From Amarobacillus sp046328225 (GTDB lineage: Bacteria; Chloroflexota; Dehalococcoidia; Tepidiformales; Tepidiformaceae): DNA of 64,000 nucleotides. The DNA lies in assembly GCA_046328225.1 (NCBI GenBank), contig JAXLWZ010000019.1, forward strand, positions 4,998 through 68,997. Reading direction: 5' to 3'. Positions 8,930 to 17,283 of the stretch are shown piece by piece (position 1 is the first letter of the stretch; each line of letters opens with the position of its first letter). A program made the position numbers and the translations under genes. The notes below the pieces were generated by a model, which searched no databases, was not told the origin of the DNA, and saw only the letters and a list, made by a program, of their open reading frames with translations.

Positions 8930-9825
8930 CACACCACCCCGGCGAGGATTTCGCGCGCCATCGTGAGGTCGTGCTCGCGGCGCTCGGCGGCCGGGCGGTA
9001 CCCGGCGTAGACGACGGCGTCGCACTCCTCGAGGAGGCCGCTGACGAGCCGCGCCTGCCACCGCTCGACGCCGTGGCCCTCCATGCGACGCTGGAGTTCG
9101 GCGGTCGTCAGCGCGAAAGCGGGGAAGCCGTAGCGGTCGCCGATCGCCGCACGGATGGTCGAAGCGAGCGACCGGTAGGCGGCCACCGGATCCTGATGGA
9201 GCAGTCCCTCCGCGCCCTCGATCCCGGGCGGTGATGCCGGAATCTCCTCGGGCAGGGGGCGCCTAGTCGCCAGGCGCCGGCGCACGACCCGCGCGAGCCA
9301 CGCCGTCGCGACGACGACCAGTGCCAGCCCGGCGACGATTCCGAGGCCGATGGCGGGCTTCAGCAGCGGCGACTCGGCATCCCCAATCGCCTCCGGGGCG
9401 GCGAGCGGCGAGAGCTCCAACGGGGCATCGGCGGGAAGCGTCGGGAGCACGGTGAGCCGCACGGGCGGCAGGACCCTCGCCTCGACGTTCGCGCCGGTGA
9501 TGACGTTCACCGCCGCCGCGAACTGGAGGTTCCCCGGCGTAAACGGCGCCACCATGAGCCGGATGAGGTGCGTCGTGCGGTCGCCGGTCGATGTCGTCGT
9601 CGTGCTCTCGATGCGCACGACCTCGACGCCGTTCCAGGACGCGGCCGCGGGGTCGACCTCCACGCTCGCGTCCTTCGCCGTGACCACGGTCAGCTCCAGC
9701 GCCGCCTGCTGGCCGATGACCGACTGGCTTGCGAGCAGGCGCGCGCCATCGCCCGATTGGGCCAGGGCCGCCGCCGGGAGGATGGCCGCCACCATCGCGA
9801 GCAGGCCAACCAGCAGCGCCTTCAT
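8929..9825 (-). CDS. BatD-like exported membrane protein
   Basis: A 298-residue protein with a clear signal peptide (ending near AALAQS, about residue 23), an extracytoplasmic beta-rich domain (VIGQQAALELTVVTAKDASVEV), one membrane helix around 158-180 and a cytoplasmic helical tail with an Arg cluster just inside. The BatD (oxygen tolerance) family has this layout, but the sequence is short for it and lacks the second beta-rich repeat, so I call it BatD-like by position as well as pattern. The cytoplasmic tail (AAYRSLASTIRAAIGDRYGFPA) resembles the DUF4381/DUF4129-type tails found in these operons. Both ends overlap neighbouring genes by 4 bases and 1 base. Confidence 0.68.
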   Translation of the reverse strand: MKALLVGLLAMVAAILPAAALAQSGDGARLLASQSVIGQQAALELTVVTAKDASVEVDPAAASWNGVEVVRIESTTTTSTGDRTTHLIRLMVAPFTPGNLQFAAAVNVITGANVEARVLPPVRLTVLPTLPADAPLELSPLAAPEAIGDAESPLLKPAIGLGIVAGLALVVVATAWLARVVRRRLATRRPLPEEIPASPPGIEGAEGLLHQDPVAAYRSLASTIRAAIGDRYGFPAFALTTAELQRRMEGHGVERWQARLVSGLLEECDAVVYAGYRPAAERREHDLTMAREILAGVV

Positions 9826-10757
9826 GCCGCCCCCACCGCGCGCCGCTTGAAGAACTGCAACAGCGCGGGGACCCAGTCGGTCCCGACGGTGACGCGGATT
9901 TCGTCGACGCCGAGTTCGCCGAAGAGGCGGCGCCGCTCGTCGTCGAAGGCCGCAGCGCGGGCGCGGTAGGCTTCGCGCACGGCCGGGTTCGAAGTATCGA
10001 CCTCGACGAGAGCGCCCGTCTCCGCGTCGCGGACGGGGACGATGCCGGCGGCGGGGAGTTCGCCATCGATTGGCTCGCGCACGCGGATGGCGATGATGTC
10101 GTGGTGAAGCGCGGCCGCGCGGAGCTGGCTCGCGTACCCGCTCGAGAGGAAGTCGGACACCAGGAACACGGTCGCCCGGCGGCGCTGCACGCCTGTCAGG
10201 TACTCGAGCGCGGCCCCGAGGTCGGTGCCGCGCGACTCAGGCTGTGCCCACAGGATTTCGCGGACGACGCGCAATACATGCGTGGTGCCGCCCTGGGGAC
10301 GGACGTAGCGCTCCGGCTTGCTCGCGAACAGCAACAGGCCCACCCGGTCCTTGTTCCGGATCGCGGCGAGCGCCAGCACGGCGCAAAGCTCGGCGGCGAG
10401 GTCTTCCTTCGTCCGCGGCAATGCCCCCGCCCGCTGAGAGGCGCTCACATCGACCACGAACATGACGGTAAGGTCGCGATCCTCGCGGTAGCGCCGGATC
10501 ATGGGCTCGCCCGATCGCGCGTAGGCCTTCCAATCGATCGAGCGCACGTCGTCGCCGGGGACGTAGGGCCGGAGCTCGTCGAATTCGAGGCCGCGGCCGC
10601 GAAACACGGCCTGGTACTCACCCAGGAAGAGGTCGTTCACGAGCCGCCGTGCGCGGATTTCGATGGCGCGCACGCGGTCGAGCATCTCCTGGGGGATGCC
10701 CGCCGGCCGGTCGTCGGGCCGGTGCTGTGCCGCGTGACGGGTTCGCCGCCAGAACAT
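9822..10757 (-). CDS. DUF58 domain protein of the MoxR/Bat operon
   Basis: A 311-residue DUF58 protein. The family motif GLEFDELRPYVPGDDVRSID (positions about 57-76) and the following WKAYARSGEPMIRRYREDRD are clear, then a VWA-like fold with FVVDVSAS and VFLVSDFLS. Length is typical of the short cytoplasmic form without the N-terminal membrane helices. DUF58 proteins are regular partners of MoxR AAA+ ATPases and are thought to act as adaptors. The stop overlaps the start of the BatD-like gene by 4 bases; the moxR stop is 14 bases upstream. Confidence 0.92.
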   Translation of the reverse strand: MFWRRTRHAAQHRPDDRPAGIPQEMLDRVRAIEIRARRLVNDLFLGEYQAVFRGRGLEFDELRPYVPGDDVRSIDWKAYARSGEPMIRRYREDRDLTVMFVVDVSASQRAGALPRTKEDLAAELCAVLALAAIRNKDRVGLLLFASKPERYVRPQGGTTHVLRVVREILWAQPESRGTDLGAALEYLTGVQRRRATVFLVSDFLSSGYASQLRAAALHHDIIAIRVREPIDGELPAAGIVPVRDAETGALVEVDTSNPAVREAYRARAAAFDDERRRLFGELGVDEIRVTVGTDWVPALLQFFKRRAVGAA

Positions 10758-10771
10758 CGCGCCTCCGCCCC

Positions 10772-11761
10772 TCAGGGCACGTCGATGCCTTCGAGCACGC
10801 GGTCGATGATGTCGTCGGTGGTGAGCTCCTGGGCCTCCGCCTCGTACGTCGTCACGATCCGGTGCCGCAGAACGTCGTGCGCGAGGGACTTCACGTCGTC
10901 GGGCGTGGTGTAGGCGCGGCCTTGGAGGAAGGCGTGGGCGCGCGCCGCGCGCGCGAGCGCGATACTTGCCCGGGGCGAGGCGCCGAACCCGATCAGCGGC
11001 TGCAGGTGCGGCATGCGGTACTGGGCCGGCCGCCGTGTCGCGTAGACCACCTGCACGATGTAGTCCTTCAACGTGTCGTCGATCACGATCTCGCCCACCG
11101 CGTCCCGGGCGACGCGGAGGTGCTCCCGCGTTGCGACGGCGCGGCCTCGCGGCACCTCGCCCGCCAGGCCCATCTCCAGGATCTGGCGCTCCTCCTGCCG
11201 CGAGGGGTAGTCGACTTTGACTTTGAGCAGGAAGCGGTCGAGCTGCGCTTCTGGGAGGGGGTAGGTGCCCTCCTGCTCGATCGGATTCATGGTCGCCATG
11301 ACGAGGAACGGCTCGTCGAGCACGAAGGTCTCGCCGCCGATGCTGACCTGCCGCTCCTGCATCGCCTCCAGCAGGGCGGACTGCACCTTCGCGGGCGCGC
11401 GGTTCACTTCGTCGGCGAGCACCAGGTTCGCGAACAGCGGGCCGCGGCGCACCGTGAAGCGGCCATCGGCGGCGCTGAAGACCTCCGTGCCGATCAGGTC
11501 CGAGGGCAGCAGGTCGGGTGTGAACTGGATGCGCACGGAATGCAGGTCGAGCGCGCGGGCCAGCGTCGAGACGGTGAGGGTCTTGGCCAGCCCCGGCACG
11601 CCCTCAACAAGCACGTGGCCATCGCACAGCATCCCGATGAGCAGGCGATCGATGAGGATGTCCTGGCCGACGATGGCGCGGTGAACTTCGCCGCGAACGC
11701 GCCCGAGGATCTCGGCGGCTTCGGCCGCGCGGGACGAAAGGGTTCGGGTGCCGGCGGACAA
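10772..11761 (-). CDS. MoxR family AAA+ ATPase
   Basis: A 329-residue ATPase with Walker A GVPGLAKT (54-61), Walker B LVLADEVNRAP (113-123), the sensor segment VMATMNPIEQEGTYPLPEAQ and the lid domain (GFGASPRASIALARAARA). MoxR ATPases act as chaperones that mature or activate VWA-domain partners; the DUF58 and Bat genes directly downstream supply these. The start is a TTG at 11761, supported by GGAG six bases upstream; translation from it gives the normal N-terminal length. It is the first gene of a five-gene operon on the minus strand. A TACAAT box lies 47 bases upstream. Confidence 0.93.
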   Translation of the reverse strand: MSAGTRTLSSRAAEAAEILGRVRGEVHRAIVGQDILIDRLLIGMLCDGHVLVEGVPGLAKTLTVSTLARALDLHSVRIQFTPDLLPSDLIGTEVFSAADGRFTVRRGPLFANLVLADEVNRAPAKVQSALLEAMQERQVSIGGETFVLDEPFLVMATMNPIEQEGTYPLPEAQLDRFLLKVKVDYPSRQEERQILEMGLAGEVPRGRAVATREHLRVARDAVGEIVIDDTLKDYIVQVVYATRRPAQYRMPHLQPLIGFGASPRASIALARAARAHAFLQGRAYTTPDDVKSLAHDVLRHRIVTTYEAEAQELTTDDIIDRVLEGIDVP

Positions 11762-11808
11762 TGGCGGCTCCGGTCAGGGATACGCAGCCCGGGAGAGCCG
11801 CTGGCGGC

Positions 11809-11814
11809 ATTGTA
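11809..11814 (-). promoter_or_regulatory. Candidate -10 box (TACAAT) of the moxR-bat operon
   Basis: TACAAT on the minus strand ends 47 bases before the moxR start, giving a leader of about 40 bases with a GGAG site. No clear -35. It is the only good -10 match in the gap up to comF. Confidence 0.38.
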
Positions 11815-11875
11815 TGGGCCACCACGAAAAAGGTGGATTAACCCGATGCGAGGGATTCTCCCGTGGCGTAACGAT

Positions 11876-12619
11876 TCAATCGTGAATTGGGTCGCCGTGC
11901 CGTTCGGGGTCGTAGCTCTTGCGCGCGAAGCAGACCACGAAGACGCGCCGGGCGCCGAAATCGCGCAGGACGTTCGCGCACTCGGCGACGGTCGCGCCCG
12001 TGGTGACCACATCGTCGATGAGCACGGCGTCGCGGCCTTCGAGCGGTTCGCCCCGGTAGCTGAAGGCCCCGGCGACGTTGGCATGGCGCTCGCGGGCCCG
12101 CCGGCCGACCTGCTTCTCGGTCTTGTGCTCGCGCCGCAGCCCCGATGCGGGGGGCGGTGCCAGTCCGAGGGCCGCCAACAGCGATTCCGCCTGGTTGAAG
12201 CCCCGGTCACGAAGGCGCGAGCGGTGGAGCGGGACCGGGAACCAGGCGGCGCCCGGGTGTGCCGCGGCGAGGGGTTGGAGATGGCGCGCCATCGGCTCCG
12301 CCAGCGACCGAATCCGCCGGTACTTGAGCCCGTGCACCATCTGGCGGGCCAGGCCCTCCATCTCGAAGGCGGCCTCGATGCGCTCGATGTGGTGGAGCCC
12401 GTGGCACCGGTTGCAGTGCATCGGCCTGTCCCATTTCGCCGCGCAGAAGGCGCACCGTCCCTCGAGGCCGACCGGCACGAGCGTGGCCTCGCAGCGCGCG
12501 CAGAGCGATGTCCCGAAGGCGTGGCATCCCGCGCAGCGCTCGGGGTAGAGCAGGTCCAGCGCCGAACGGGCGGCGCCCGTCGTGAGGGCACGGACGTCGA
12601 TGATCCGGGCTCCTGTCAT
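11876..12619 (-). CDS. comF: ComF family phosphoribosyltransferase-like protein
   Basis: A 247-residue ComF protein from the ATG at 12619. The N-terminal zinc ribbon has CxxC pairs (ERCAGCHAF, LCARCE, CAFCAAKW, HCNRCHG), followed by the core KYRRIRSLAEPMARHL and VPLHRSRLRDRGFNQAE, and the PRPP-binding loop VLIDDVVTTGATV. ComF proteins are needed for DNA uptake in competent bacteria and may help replication restart; they resemble phosphoribosyltransferases but a reaction is not established. A longer reading upstream of 12619 is Arg-rich and unlike coding sequence here. It is divergent from moaD; no other competence genes are in the window. Confidence 0.9.
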   Translation of the reverse strand: MTGARIIDVRALTTGAARSALDLLYPERCAGCHAFGTSLCARCEATLVPVGLEGRCAFCAAKWDRPMHCNRCHGLHHIERIEAAFEMEGLARQMVHGLKYRRIRSLAEPMARHLQPLAAAHPGAAWFPVPLHRSRLRDRGFNQAESLLAALGLAPPPASGLRREHKTEKQVGRRARERHANVAGAFSYRGEPLEGRDAVLIDDVVTTGATVAECANVLRDFGARRVFVVCFARKSYDPERHGDPIHD

Positions 12620-12750
12620 CGCGTTCCGACCGGCCACACGGAGTTGAAGGCCGCCCGCGCGTGCTGGCAACCGGCGGCGGCGCATGCCGTGCTGGTGCGT
12701 CGAAGCCGGTTCACGGCGCGCAGTCTAACGGCGTGGCCCGCGCCGTGGCG

Positions 12751-12756
12751 TACAAT
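12751..12756 (+). promoter_or_regulatory. TACAAT -10 box, leaderless start of moaD
   Basis: TACAAT lies exactly 6 bases (CCAATC) before the moaD ATG, with no ribosome binding site between. Transcription would start at the ATG. Confidence 0.5.
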
Positions 12757-12762
12757 CCAATC

Positions 12763-13008
12763 ATGACCGTGACGGTGCTCTTGTTCGCCTCCATCGCCGA
12801 GGCCGCCGGCGCGCGGCGGATCGAACTCCCGGTGGCGGCGGGCGATACCGTTGCCTCAGTCCGCGAGCGCATGCTGGCCGACCGGCCCGCCCTCCGCCGC
12901 TTCGTTCCTACACTGATGTACGCACTGAACGAGGAGTATGTGCGCGACGATGCCGCGGTGCCCGACGGCGCGACGCTCGCGCTCATTCCCCCGGTCTCGG
13001 GAGGCTGA
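12763..13008 (+). CDS. moaD: Molybdopterin synthase sulfur-carrier subunit MoaD
   Basis: An 81-residue ubiquitin-like protein ending in the required Gly-Gly (PPVSGG), whose C-terminal thiocarboxylate donates sulfur to precursor Z in molybdopterin synthesis. The start VTVLLFASIAEAAG and the ALNEEYV and LIPPVSGG strands match the family. The ATG at 12763 is 6 bases after a TACAAT box, so the transcript is probably leaderless. The stop overlaps the moaE start (TGATG), coupling the two subunits of molybdopterin synthase. Activating enzyme MoeB/MoaA-C are not in the window. Confidence 0.93.
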   Translation: MTVTVLLFASIAEAAGARRIELPVAAGDTVASVRERMLADRPALRRFVPTLMYALNEEYVRDDAAVPDGATLALIPPVSGG

Positions 13009-13463
13009 TGATGTTAATCCGGGTCACGGCCAGCGAGCTCCGCGCCGAGGAGGCGATCGCTGCGGTCGCGAGTCCCGCCGCGGGCGCTATCGACGTCTTC
13101 TTGGGCGTGGTTCGTGATAACAACCTGGGCCGACGCGTCGGCCACCTCGTGTACGAGGCCTACCCCTCGATGGCGGAGAAGGTGATGGCCGAGATCGGCG
13201 CCGAAGCGAAGGAGCGCTTCGGCCTGGAGGAATGCGCCATCCTGCACCGCACGGGCCGCCTTGAGATCGGCGAGACGAGCCTCCTCATCGCCATCAGCAG
13301 CGCCCACCGCGCGAGTGCATTTGAAGGCGGCCGCTGGCTCGTGGACACCATTAAGAAGAAGGTCCCCGTTTGGAAGAAGGAAGTCTGGGAGGACGGCGAG
13401 GCCTGGATCGAAGGTCCGGAGTCGCTTGGGATGCAGCAGGCGCCCGCCGGGCTCACGGGCTGA
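13008..13463 (+). CDS. moaE: Molybdopterin synthase catalytic subunit MoaE
   Basis: A 151-residue MoaE. The family segments DVFLGVVRDNNLGR, LVYEAYPSMAEK, LHRTGRLEIGE, the AISSAHRASAFEGGRWLVD block and the catalytic lysine region KKKVPVWKKEVWEDG (about 118-132) are all present. It inserts two sulfurs into cyclic pyranopterin monophosphate together with MoaD. The start overlaps the moaD stop by one base; a second ATG directly follows (13011) and could be used equally well. The molybdenum cofactor made here would serve molybdoenzymes elsewhere; the MOSC protein at 40 kb is a possible user. Confidence 0.94.
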   Translation: MMLIRVTASELRAEEAIAAVASPAAGAIDVFLGVVRDNNLGRRVGHLVYEAYPSMAEKVMAEIGAEAKERFGLEECAILHRTGRLEIGETSLLIAISSAHRASAFEGGRWLVDTIKKKVPVWKKEVWEDGEAWIEGPESLGMQQAPAGLTG

Positions 13464-13470
13464 GGCGCCC

Positions 13471-13986
13471 ATGAGCCAGCACCCCCATACCTTCAGCCGC
13501 TACTGCATGCACTGCGGCCAGCGCCTGACCACGGCCGTTCCCGAGGGCGATTCGAAGCGCCGGATGGTCTGCCTCGATTGCGGCTTCATCCATTACATCA
13601 ATCCCCGGCCCGTGGCCGGCACCATCCCGGTGCGCGACGACGGGGCGATCCTGCTCGTGCGCCGGGCGATCGAGCCGCGCATGGGTAGCTGGGTCTTCCC
13701 CGGCGGCTATATGGACGTCGGGGAGACGGCCGAGGAAGCCGCCGCGCGCGAAACCCGTGAGGAAGCGCTGCTCGAGGTCGAAGACCTGCGGCTCATCGGG
13801 GTCTACACGCGCACCGAGGCGGGCGTCGTCGTGATCGTGTACGAAGCGCGTGCCCTTGGCGAGCCCGGGGCCGGCGAGGAGACGCTCGAAGTTGGCTGGT
13901 TCCCGCCCGAGGGCATCCCCTGGGACGAGCTCGCCTTCGACTCGACCGAATGGGCGCTGCGGGAGTGGGTCGCCCGCCGCGCCTGA
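13471..13986 (+). CDS. Nudix hydrolase with an N-terminal zinc ribbon
   Basis: A 171-residue protein. An N-terminal zinc ribbon (YCMHCGQRL ... VCLDCGF, about 11-37) precedes the Nudix fold. The Nudix box runs GGYMDVGETAEEAAARETRE: the GX5EX7REUXEE core is intact, but the final Gly is replaced by Ala (EEALLEV). Zinc ribbon plus Nudix is typical of NADH pyrophosphatase-like and ADP-ribose/NUDT14-like hydrolases. Substrate cannot be determined. It starts 7 bases after moaE and 41 bases before mutS2, in the same direction. Confidence 0.87.
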   Translation: MSQHPHTFSRYCMHCGQRLTTAVPEGDSKRRMVCLDCGFIHYINPRPVAGTIPVRDDGAILLVRRAIEPRMGSWVFPGGYMDVGETAEEAAARETREEALLEVEDLRLIGVYTRTEAGVVVIVYEARALGEPGAGEETLEVGWFPPEGIPWDELAFDSTEWALREWVARRA

Positions 13987-14027
13987 CAGTTCCCCCGGCC
14001 CTCCTCGCGCACTACGCTGAGAACGTC

Positions 14028-16391
14028 ATGGACGACCACACGCTCCGCGTGCTCGAGTTCGACAAGGTGCTTGCGCTGCTCGCGGCCGAGACGGCTTTCA
14101 GCACGGGGCGCGAGCTCGCGCTCACGGTGCGCCCCGAGACCGGCTACGCCGCCGTTCGCGCGCTCCAGCAGCAGACGGCTGAAGTTCGGCTGCTCGACCG
14201 CATGGGCATCGACATCCCCTTCGCCGGCGCCCGCGACATCCGGCCGCTGATCCAGGCGGCATCCATCGGCCAGTCGCTGGAGCCGACGGAACTTGTCGAT
14301 GCCTCCGGCACCCTGAAGGCTGCCTGGCGCGCGCGGAACGTCATCGAGCGGCTGCGCGATCGCGTGCCCGTCCTGGCCGCCATCGCCGATGAGGTCTCGG
14401 ACTTCCGCCGATTCGGCGACGCCGTCGAGCAGTCGATCACTTCCCGCGGGGAGGTCGCGGACGGCGCCAGCGAGGCCCTCGCCACCACCCGCCGGGAGTT
14501 GCGCATCGCCCAGGATCGCCTGGAGCAGCGCGCGCACGCCGCCCTGGCCGATGCCATTCGCCGCGGCATCGCCCAGGAGGGGCTCCTCACCGAACGCAAC
14601 GGCCGTAAGGTCATCCCCATCAAGGCGGACTACCGGGGCCACATCCAGGGCATCGTGCACGACGTGTCCTCCTCCGGCGCGACCGTGTTCCTTGAGCCCA
14701 TGGGCGTCGTCGACGCGGGCAACCAGGTACGCGAACTGCAACTCGCCGAGGATCGCGAAGTGCGGCGCGTGCTGCAGCGGCTCACCTGGATCCTCGGCGA
14801 ACGCCACGAAGACGCCACGCGGTCGCTGACGGCGCTCGCGAAGCTCGATGTGCTCAGCGCGAAAGCACGGCTCGCACGCAAGCTTAAGGCCGAGCTGCCC
14901 CCCGCCGGCGACCCTGATAGCTGGCTGCGCGAACGGGGCGCGGCCATTCTCGTGCGCGGCCGCCATCCCCTGCTCAGGGGCAACGTCGTCCCGACCGATA
15001 TCGATGTCGGCGGCGAGTTCCCGGGGGTGCTCATCACGGGCCCGAATACCGGCGGCAAGACCGTGGCGCTGAAGACGCTCGGGCTGCTCACGCTCATGGC
15101 GCAGGCCGGCATGGGCGTGCCCTGCGATGAAGGCAGCCAGATCGTCGTGTTCGAACGCATTTACGCCGATATCGGCGACGAACAATCGATCGAGCAGTCG
15201 CTCTCGACCTTCTCGTCGCACATGCGCAACATCACGGCGATTCTCGGGAAAGCCGGGCCGGGCACGCTCGTGCTGCTCGACGAGCTGGGAGCCGGTACCG
15301 ACCCAACCGAGGGCGCGGCCCTCGCGCGAGCCATCCTGGAAACGCTGCTCGAGCGCGGCTGCACGGTCGTCGCCACCACACACCACGGCGAACTCAAAGC
15401 GTTCGCGCACAACGACCCGCGGCTGCGAAACGCGTCGGTGGAGTTCGACCTCGAAACCCTCAGCCCGACCTACCATCTGACGATCGGCCTGCCGGGCCAA
15501 TCGAACGCGATCGCCATTGCGCGGCGCCTCGGGCTCGACGAACCGGTCCTGCGGCGGGCGTCAGAGCAGTTGGCGCCCGAGCACTTCGAAATGGAGACGC
15601 TACTCAGCGAAATCCGCGAGGAACGCGCGGTCGCTGCGGAGGCGCGCCGCCGCGAGGAACTCGCCCGCGAAGAGTCCGAGGAGCTGCGCCGCGGCCTCGC
15701 CGAACGCCGCGACCGCATCGAACAGGAGCGAGCCGGCATCCTGGACGCCGCGCACCGCGAAGCGGAGGACGAGCTCGCGGCCATCCGGCGCGAGGTCGAC
15801 CAGGTACGGCGGAAGGCCGCGCTTCGCGACTTCGACCCCCGGGCCGCCGAGGAGACGCTGCGATCGCTGGACGCCAACCTCGGCCGGTTGCACGCCCGCG
15901 CGAAGGTGCAACGTCGCGACATCGAAACCCCGCCGGTCGCGCGTGCCCTCGCGCCGGGCGATGCCATCCACGTTCGCGACATCCCCCAGGTAGGCGAAGC
16001 GCTCAGCGGCGTCGGCGAGGACGGCCGCGTCGAGGTCCAGTTCGGCTCGCTTCGCATGAAGGTTTCCGTTGACCGCATCGCGAAGGTCGAGGCGCGTGCC
16101 GGCACCGCGCCGGTGGTCATGCCCCAGAGCGCCCTTCGCCCCAACGTGCCCATGGACATCGACCTTCGCGGCCAGCGCGCGGAGGAGGCGCTCAACAACT
16201 TCGAGGCCTATCTCGACGACGCCTTCCGCGCGGGGTTGCCGTTCGTTCGCATCATCCACGGCAAGGGCACGGGAGCCCTCCGCGCGGCCATTCGCGAGGC
16301 GCTCTCCGGCCATCCCCTGGTGAGGAAGTACGAATCGGCGGCGCCCAACGAAGGCGGCGAAGGCGTCACCGTCGCGGTGCTGGCCGGGTAG
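14028..16391 (+). CDS. mutS2: MutS2 family DNA-binding ATPase/endonuclease
   Basis: A 787-residue MutS2. It lacks the mismatch-recognition domain of MutS, has the core clamp helices, the ATPase with Walker A GPNTGGKT (around 338-345), Walker B LVLLDELGAGTDPTEG (about 413-428) and a dimer signature, a long coiled coil rich in Glu and Arg (about 520-640) and a C-terminal Smr nuclease domain (MDIDLRGQRAEEAL ... IIHGKGTGALR). MutS2 suppresses homologous recombination in some species and rescues collided ribosomes in Bacillus. The start at 14028 gives the family's usual N-terminus; TACGCT lies 9 bases upstream, hinting at a very short leader. Confidence 0.96.
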   Translation: MDDHTLRVLEFDKVLALLAAETAFSTGRELALTVRPETGYAAVRALQQQTAEVRLLDRMGIDIPFAGARDIRPLIQAASIGQSLEPTELVDASGTLKAAWRARNVIERLRDRVPVLAAIADEVSDFRRFGDAVEQSITSRGEVADGASEALATTRRELRIAQDRLEQRAHAALADAIRRGIAQEGLLTERNGRKVIPIKADYRGHIQGIVHDVSSSGATVFLEPMGVVDAGNQVRELQLAEDREVRRVLQRLTWILGERHEDATRSLTALAKLDVLSAKARLARKLKAELPPAGDPDSWLRERGAAILVRGRHPLLRGNVVPTDIDVGGEFPGVLITGPNTGGKTVALKTLGLLTLMAQAGMGVPCDEGSQIVVFERIYADIGDEQSIEQSLSTFSSHMRNITAILGKAGPGTLVLLDELGAGTDPTEGAALARAILETLLERGCTVVATTHHGELKAFAHNDPRLRNASVEFDLETLSPTYHLTIGLPGQSNAIAIARRLGLDEPVLRRASEQLAPEHFEMETLLSEIREERAVAAEARRREELAREESEELRRGLAERRDRIEQERAGILDAAHREAEDELAAIRREVDQVRRKAALRDFDPRAAEETLRSLDANLGRLHARAKVQRRDIETPPVARALAPGDAIHVRDIPQVGEALSGVGEDGRVEVQFGSLRMKVSVDRIAKVEARAGTAPVVMPQSALRPNVPMDIDLRGQRAEEALNNFEAYLDDAFRAGLPFVRIIHGKGTGALRAAIREALSGHPLVRKYESAAPNEGGEGVTVAVLAG

Positions 16392-16403
16392 CCGTCTGGG
16401 AGT

Positions 16404-17165
16404 TCACGGCTTCGCCACCGCCTCCTCGGCCCATGCCTGGATGGTCCTGGCGACCAGAACATGCGCTTCGGCCGTGATGTGGAGGCCGTCCGGGTAGTAC
16501 CAGCTGTCGCGGTCGTCGGTGTGGAGTTCGTTCAGGTTGATGTAATCGCACCGCGAGGCGCGCGCCGCGGCGCGGACATCGGCGTAGAAGCGAGTGAGGA
16601 GTTCGGCGCCACGCCGCTGCTCGCGCCGGGAGCCCTCGGGCACGCGCACGAAGCCCTGGAACGCGACCGCCCGCACATGTTCCTCGCGGGCGATACGCCG
16701 GAGTGCCGTGTTCGTGCCCTCCAGCACCGTCTCGTACGAACTGACCGGCGCCGCCCCCAGGACGGCGCGGCTCAACCTCCGCGCGAGTCGATTCGCGTGC
16801 GTGGCGGTGGCCCCGCGGTCGCGGGTGACAGCGTCGAAACGTGCCTCGAATCGCGTGTACAGCCGCCCGGCGCGCTCGCCGTATCGCCGTCGCACGCCCG
16901 GCCCGACCATCGGCTGCAGGAAGGCGAAGGGCGTCATCGTGAGCACCACGAGGTCGGGCTCGTGCCGCGCGAGTTCGCGGTCGAGATACGCCTGCGCGCC
17001 CGAGGCGTGGGAATAGAACGTGCGAAAGGTGACCTCCACCGGCCGTCCGAGCGCCGCCGGCAGCGCCCCCGCGAGCAACGCCGGCCACGGCTGCGCCCCT
17101 CCGGGGAGCGACGCCCCTGCGGAGTTGCTCTGCCCCAGGACCAACACCCGAAGCGCCTCGCTCAC
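16404..17165 (-). CDS. SGNH/GDSL-family hydrolase
   Basis: A 253-residue SGNH hydrolase starting at a GTG. Block I is LVLGQSNSAG (Ser13 as nucleophile; GQSN replaces GDS), and block V has the Asp-x-x-His dyad in YYPDGLHITAEAH near the end. A block III-type Asn is suggested by VLEGTNTALRR. No signal peptide is present, so it is probably cytoplasmic. These enzymes cleave esters or thioesters of lipids or sugars; the substrate is unknown. It converges on mutS2 with a 12-bp gap and is divergent from the lamin-tail protein; the space between contains an 11-G run and an inverted repeat. Upstream in-frame sequence is Arg/Pro-rich and not credible as coding. Confidence 0.8.
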   Translation of the reverse strand: MSEALRVLVLGQSNSAGASLPGGAQPWPALLAGALPAALGRPVEVTFRTFYSHASGAQAYLDRELARHEPDLVVLTMTPFAFLQPMVGPGVRRRYGERAGRLYTRFEARFDAVTRDRGATATHANRLARRLSRAVLGAAPVSSYETVLEGTNTALRRIAREEHVRAVAFQGFVRVPEGSRREQRRGAELLTRFYADVRAAARASRCDYINLNELHTDDRDSWYYPDGLHITAEAHVLVARTIQAWAEEAVAKP

Positions 17166-17176
17166 AACCCGAGTGT

Positions 17177-17220
17177 GCCGCCCCCCGCGCCCAACGCCAA
17201 ATCGCGGGGGGGGGGGCGGC
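17177..17220. repeat. G11 homopolymer and long GC hairpin in a divergent promoter region
   Basis: GCCGCCCCCCGCG (17177-17189) can pair with the CGC-G11-CGGC segment (17203-17220), which carries five extra Gs. The run of 11 Gs (17206-17216) is the longest homopolymer I noticed in the window and lies between two divergent genes. Slippage here would change spacing upstream of either gene. Confidence 0.6.
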
Positions 17221-17271
17221 CGATTGTGAACGTTCCGACGTGTCCGCTTACGTCGCCGCATCGGCTCCTGC

Positions 17272-17277
17272 TAGGAT
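17272..17277 (+). promoter_or_regulatory. TAGGAT -10 box, leaderless start of the lamin-tail protein
   Basis: TAGGAT then 6 bases (GCCGCG) then ATG at 17284; same layout as for the hemerythrin gene. Confidence 0.45.
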
Positions 17278-17283
17278 GCCGCG

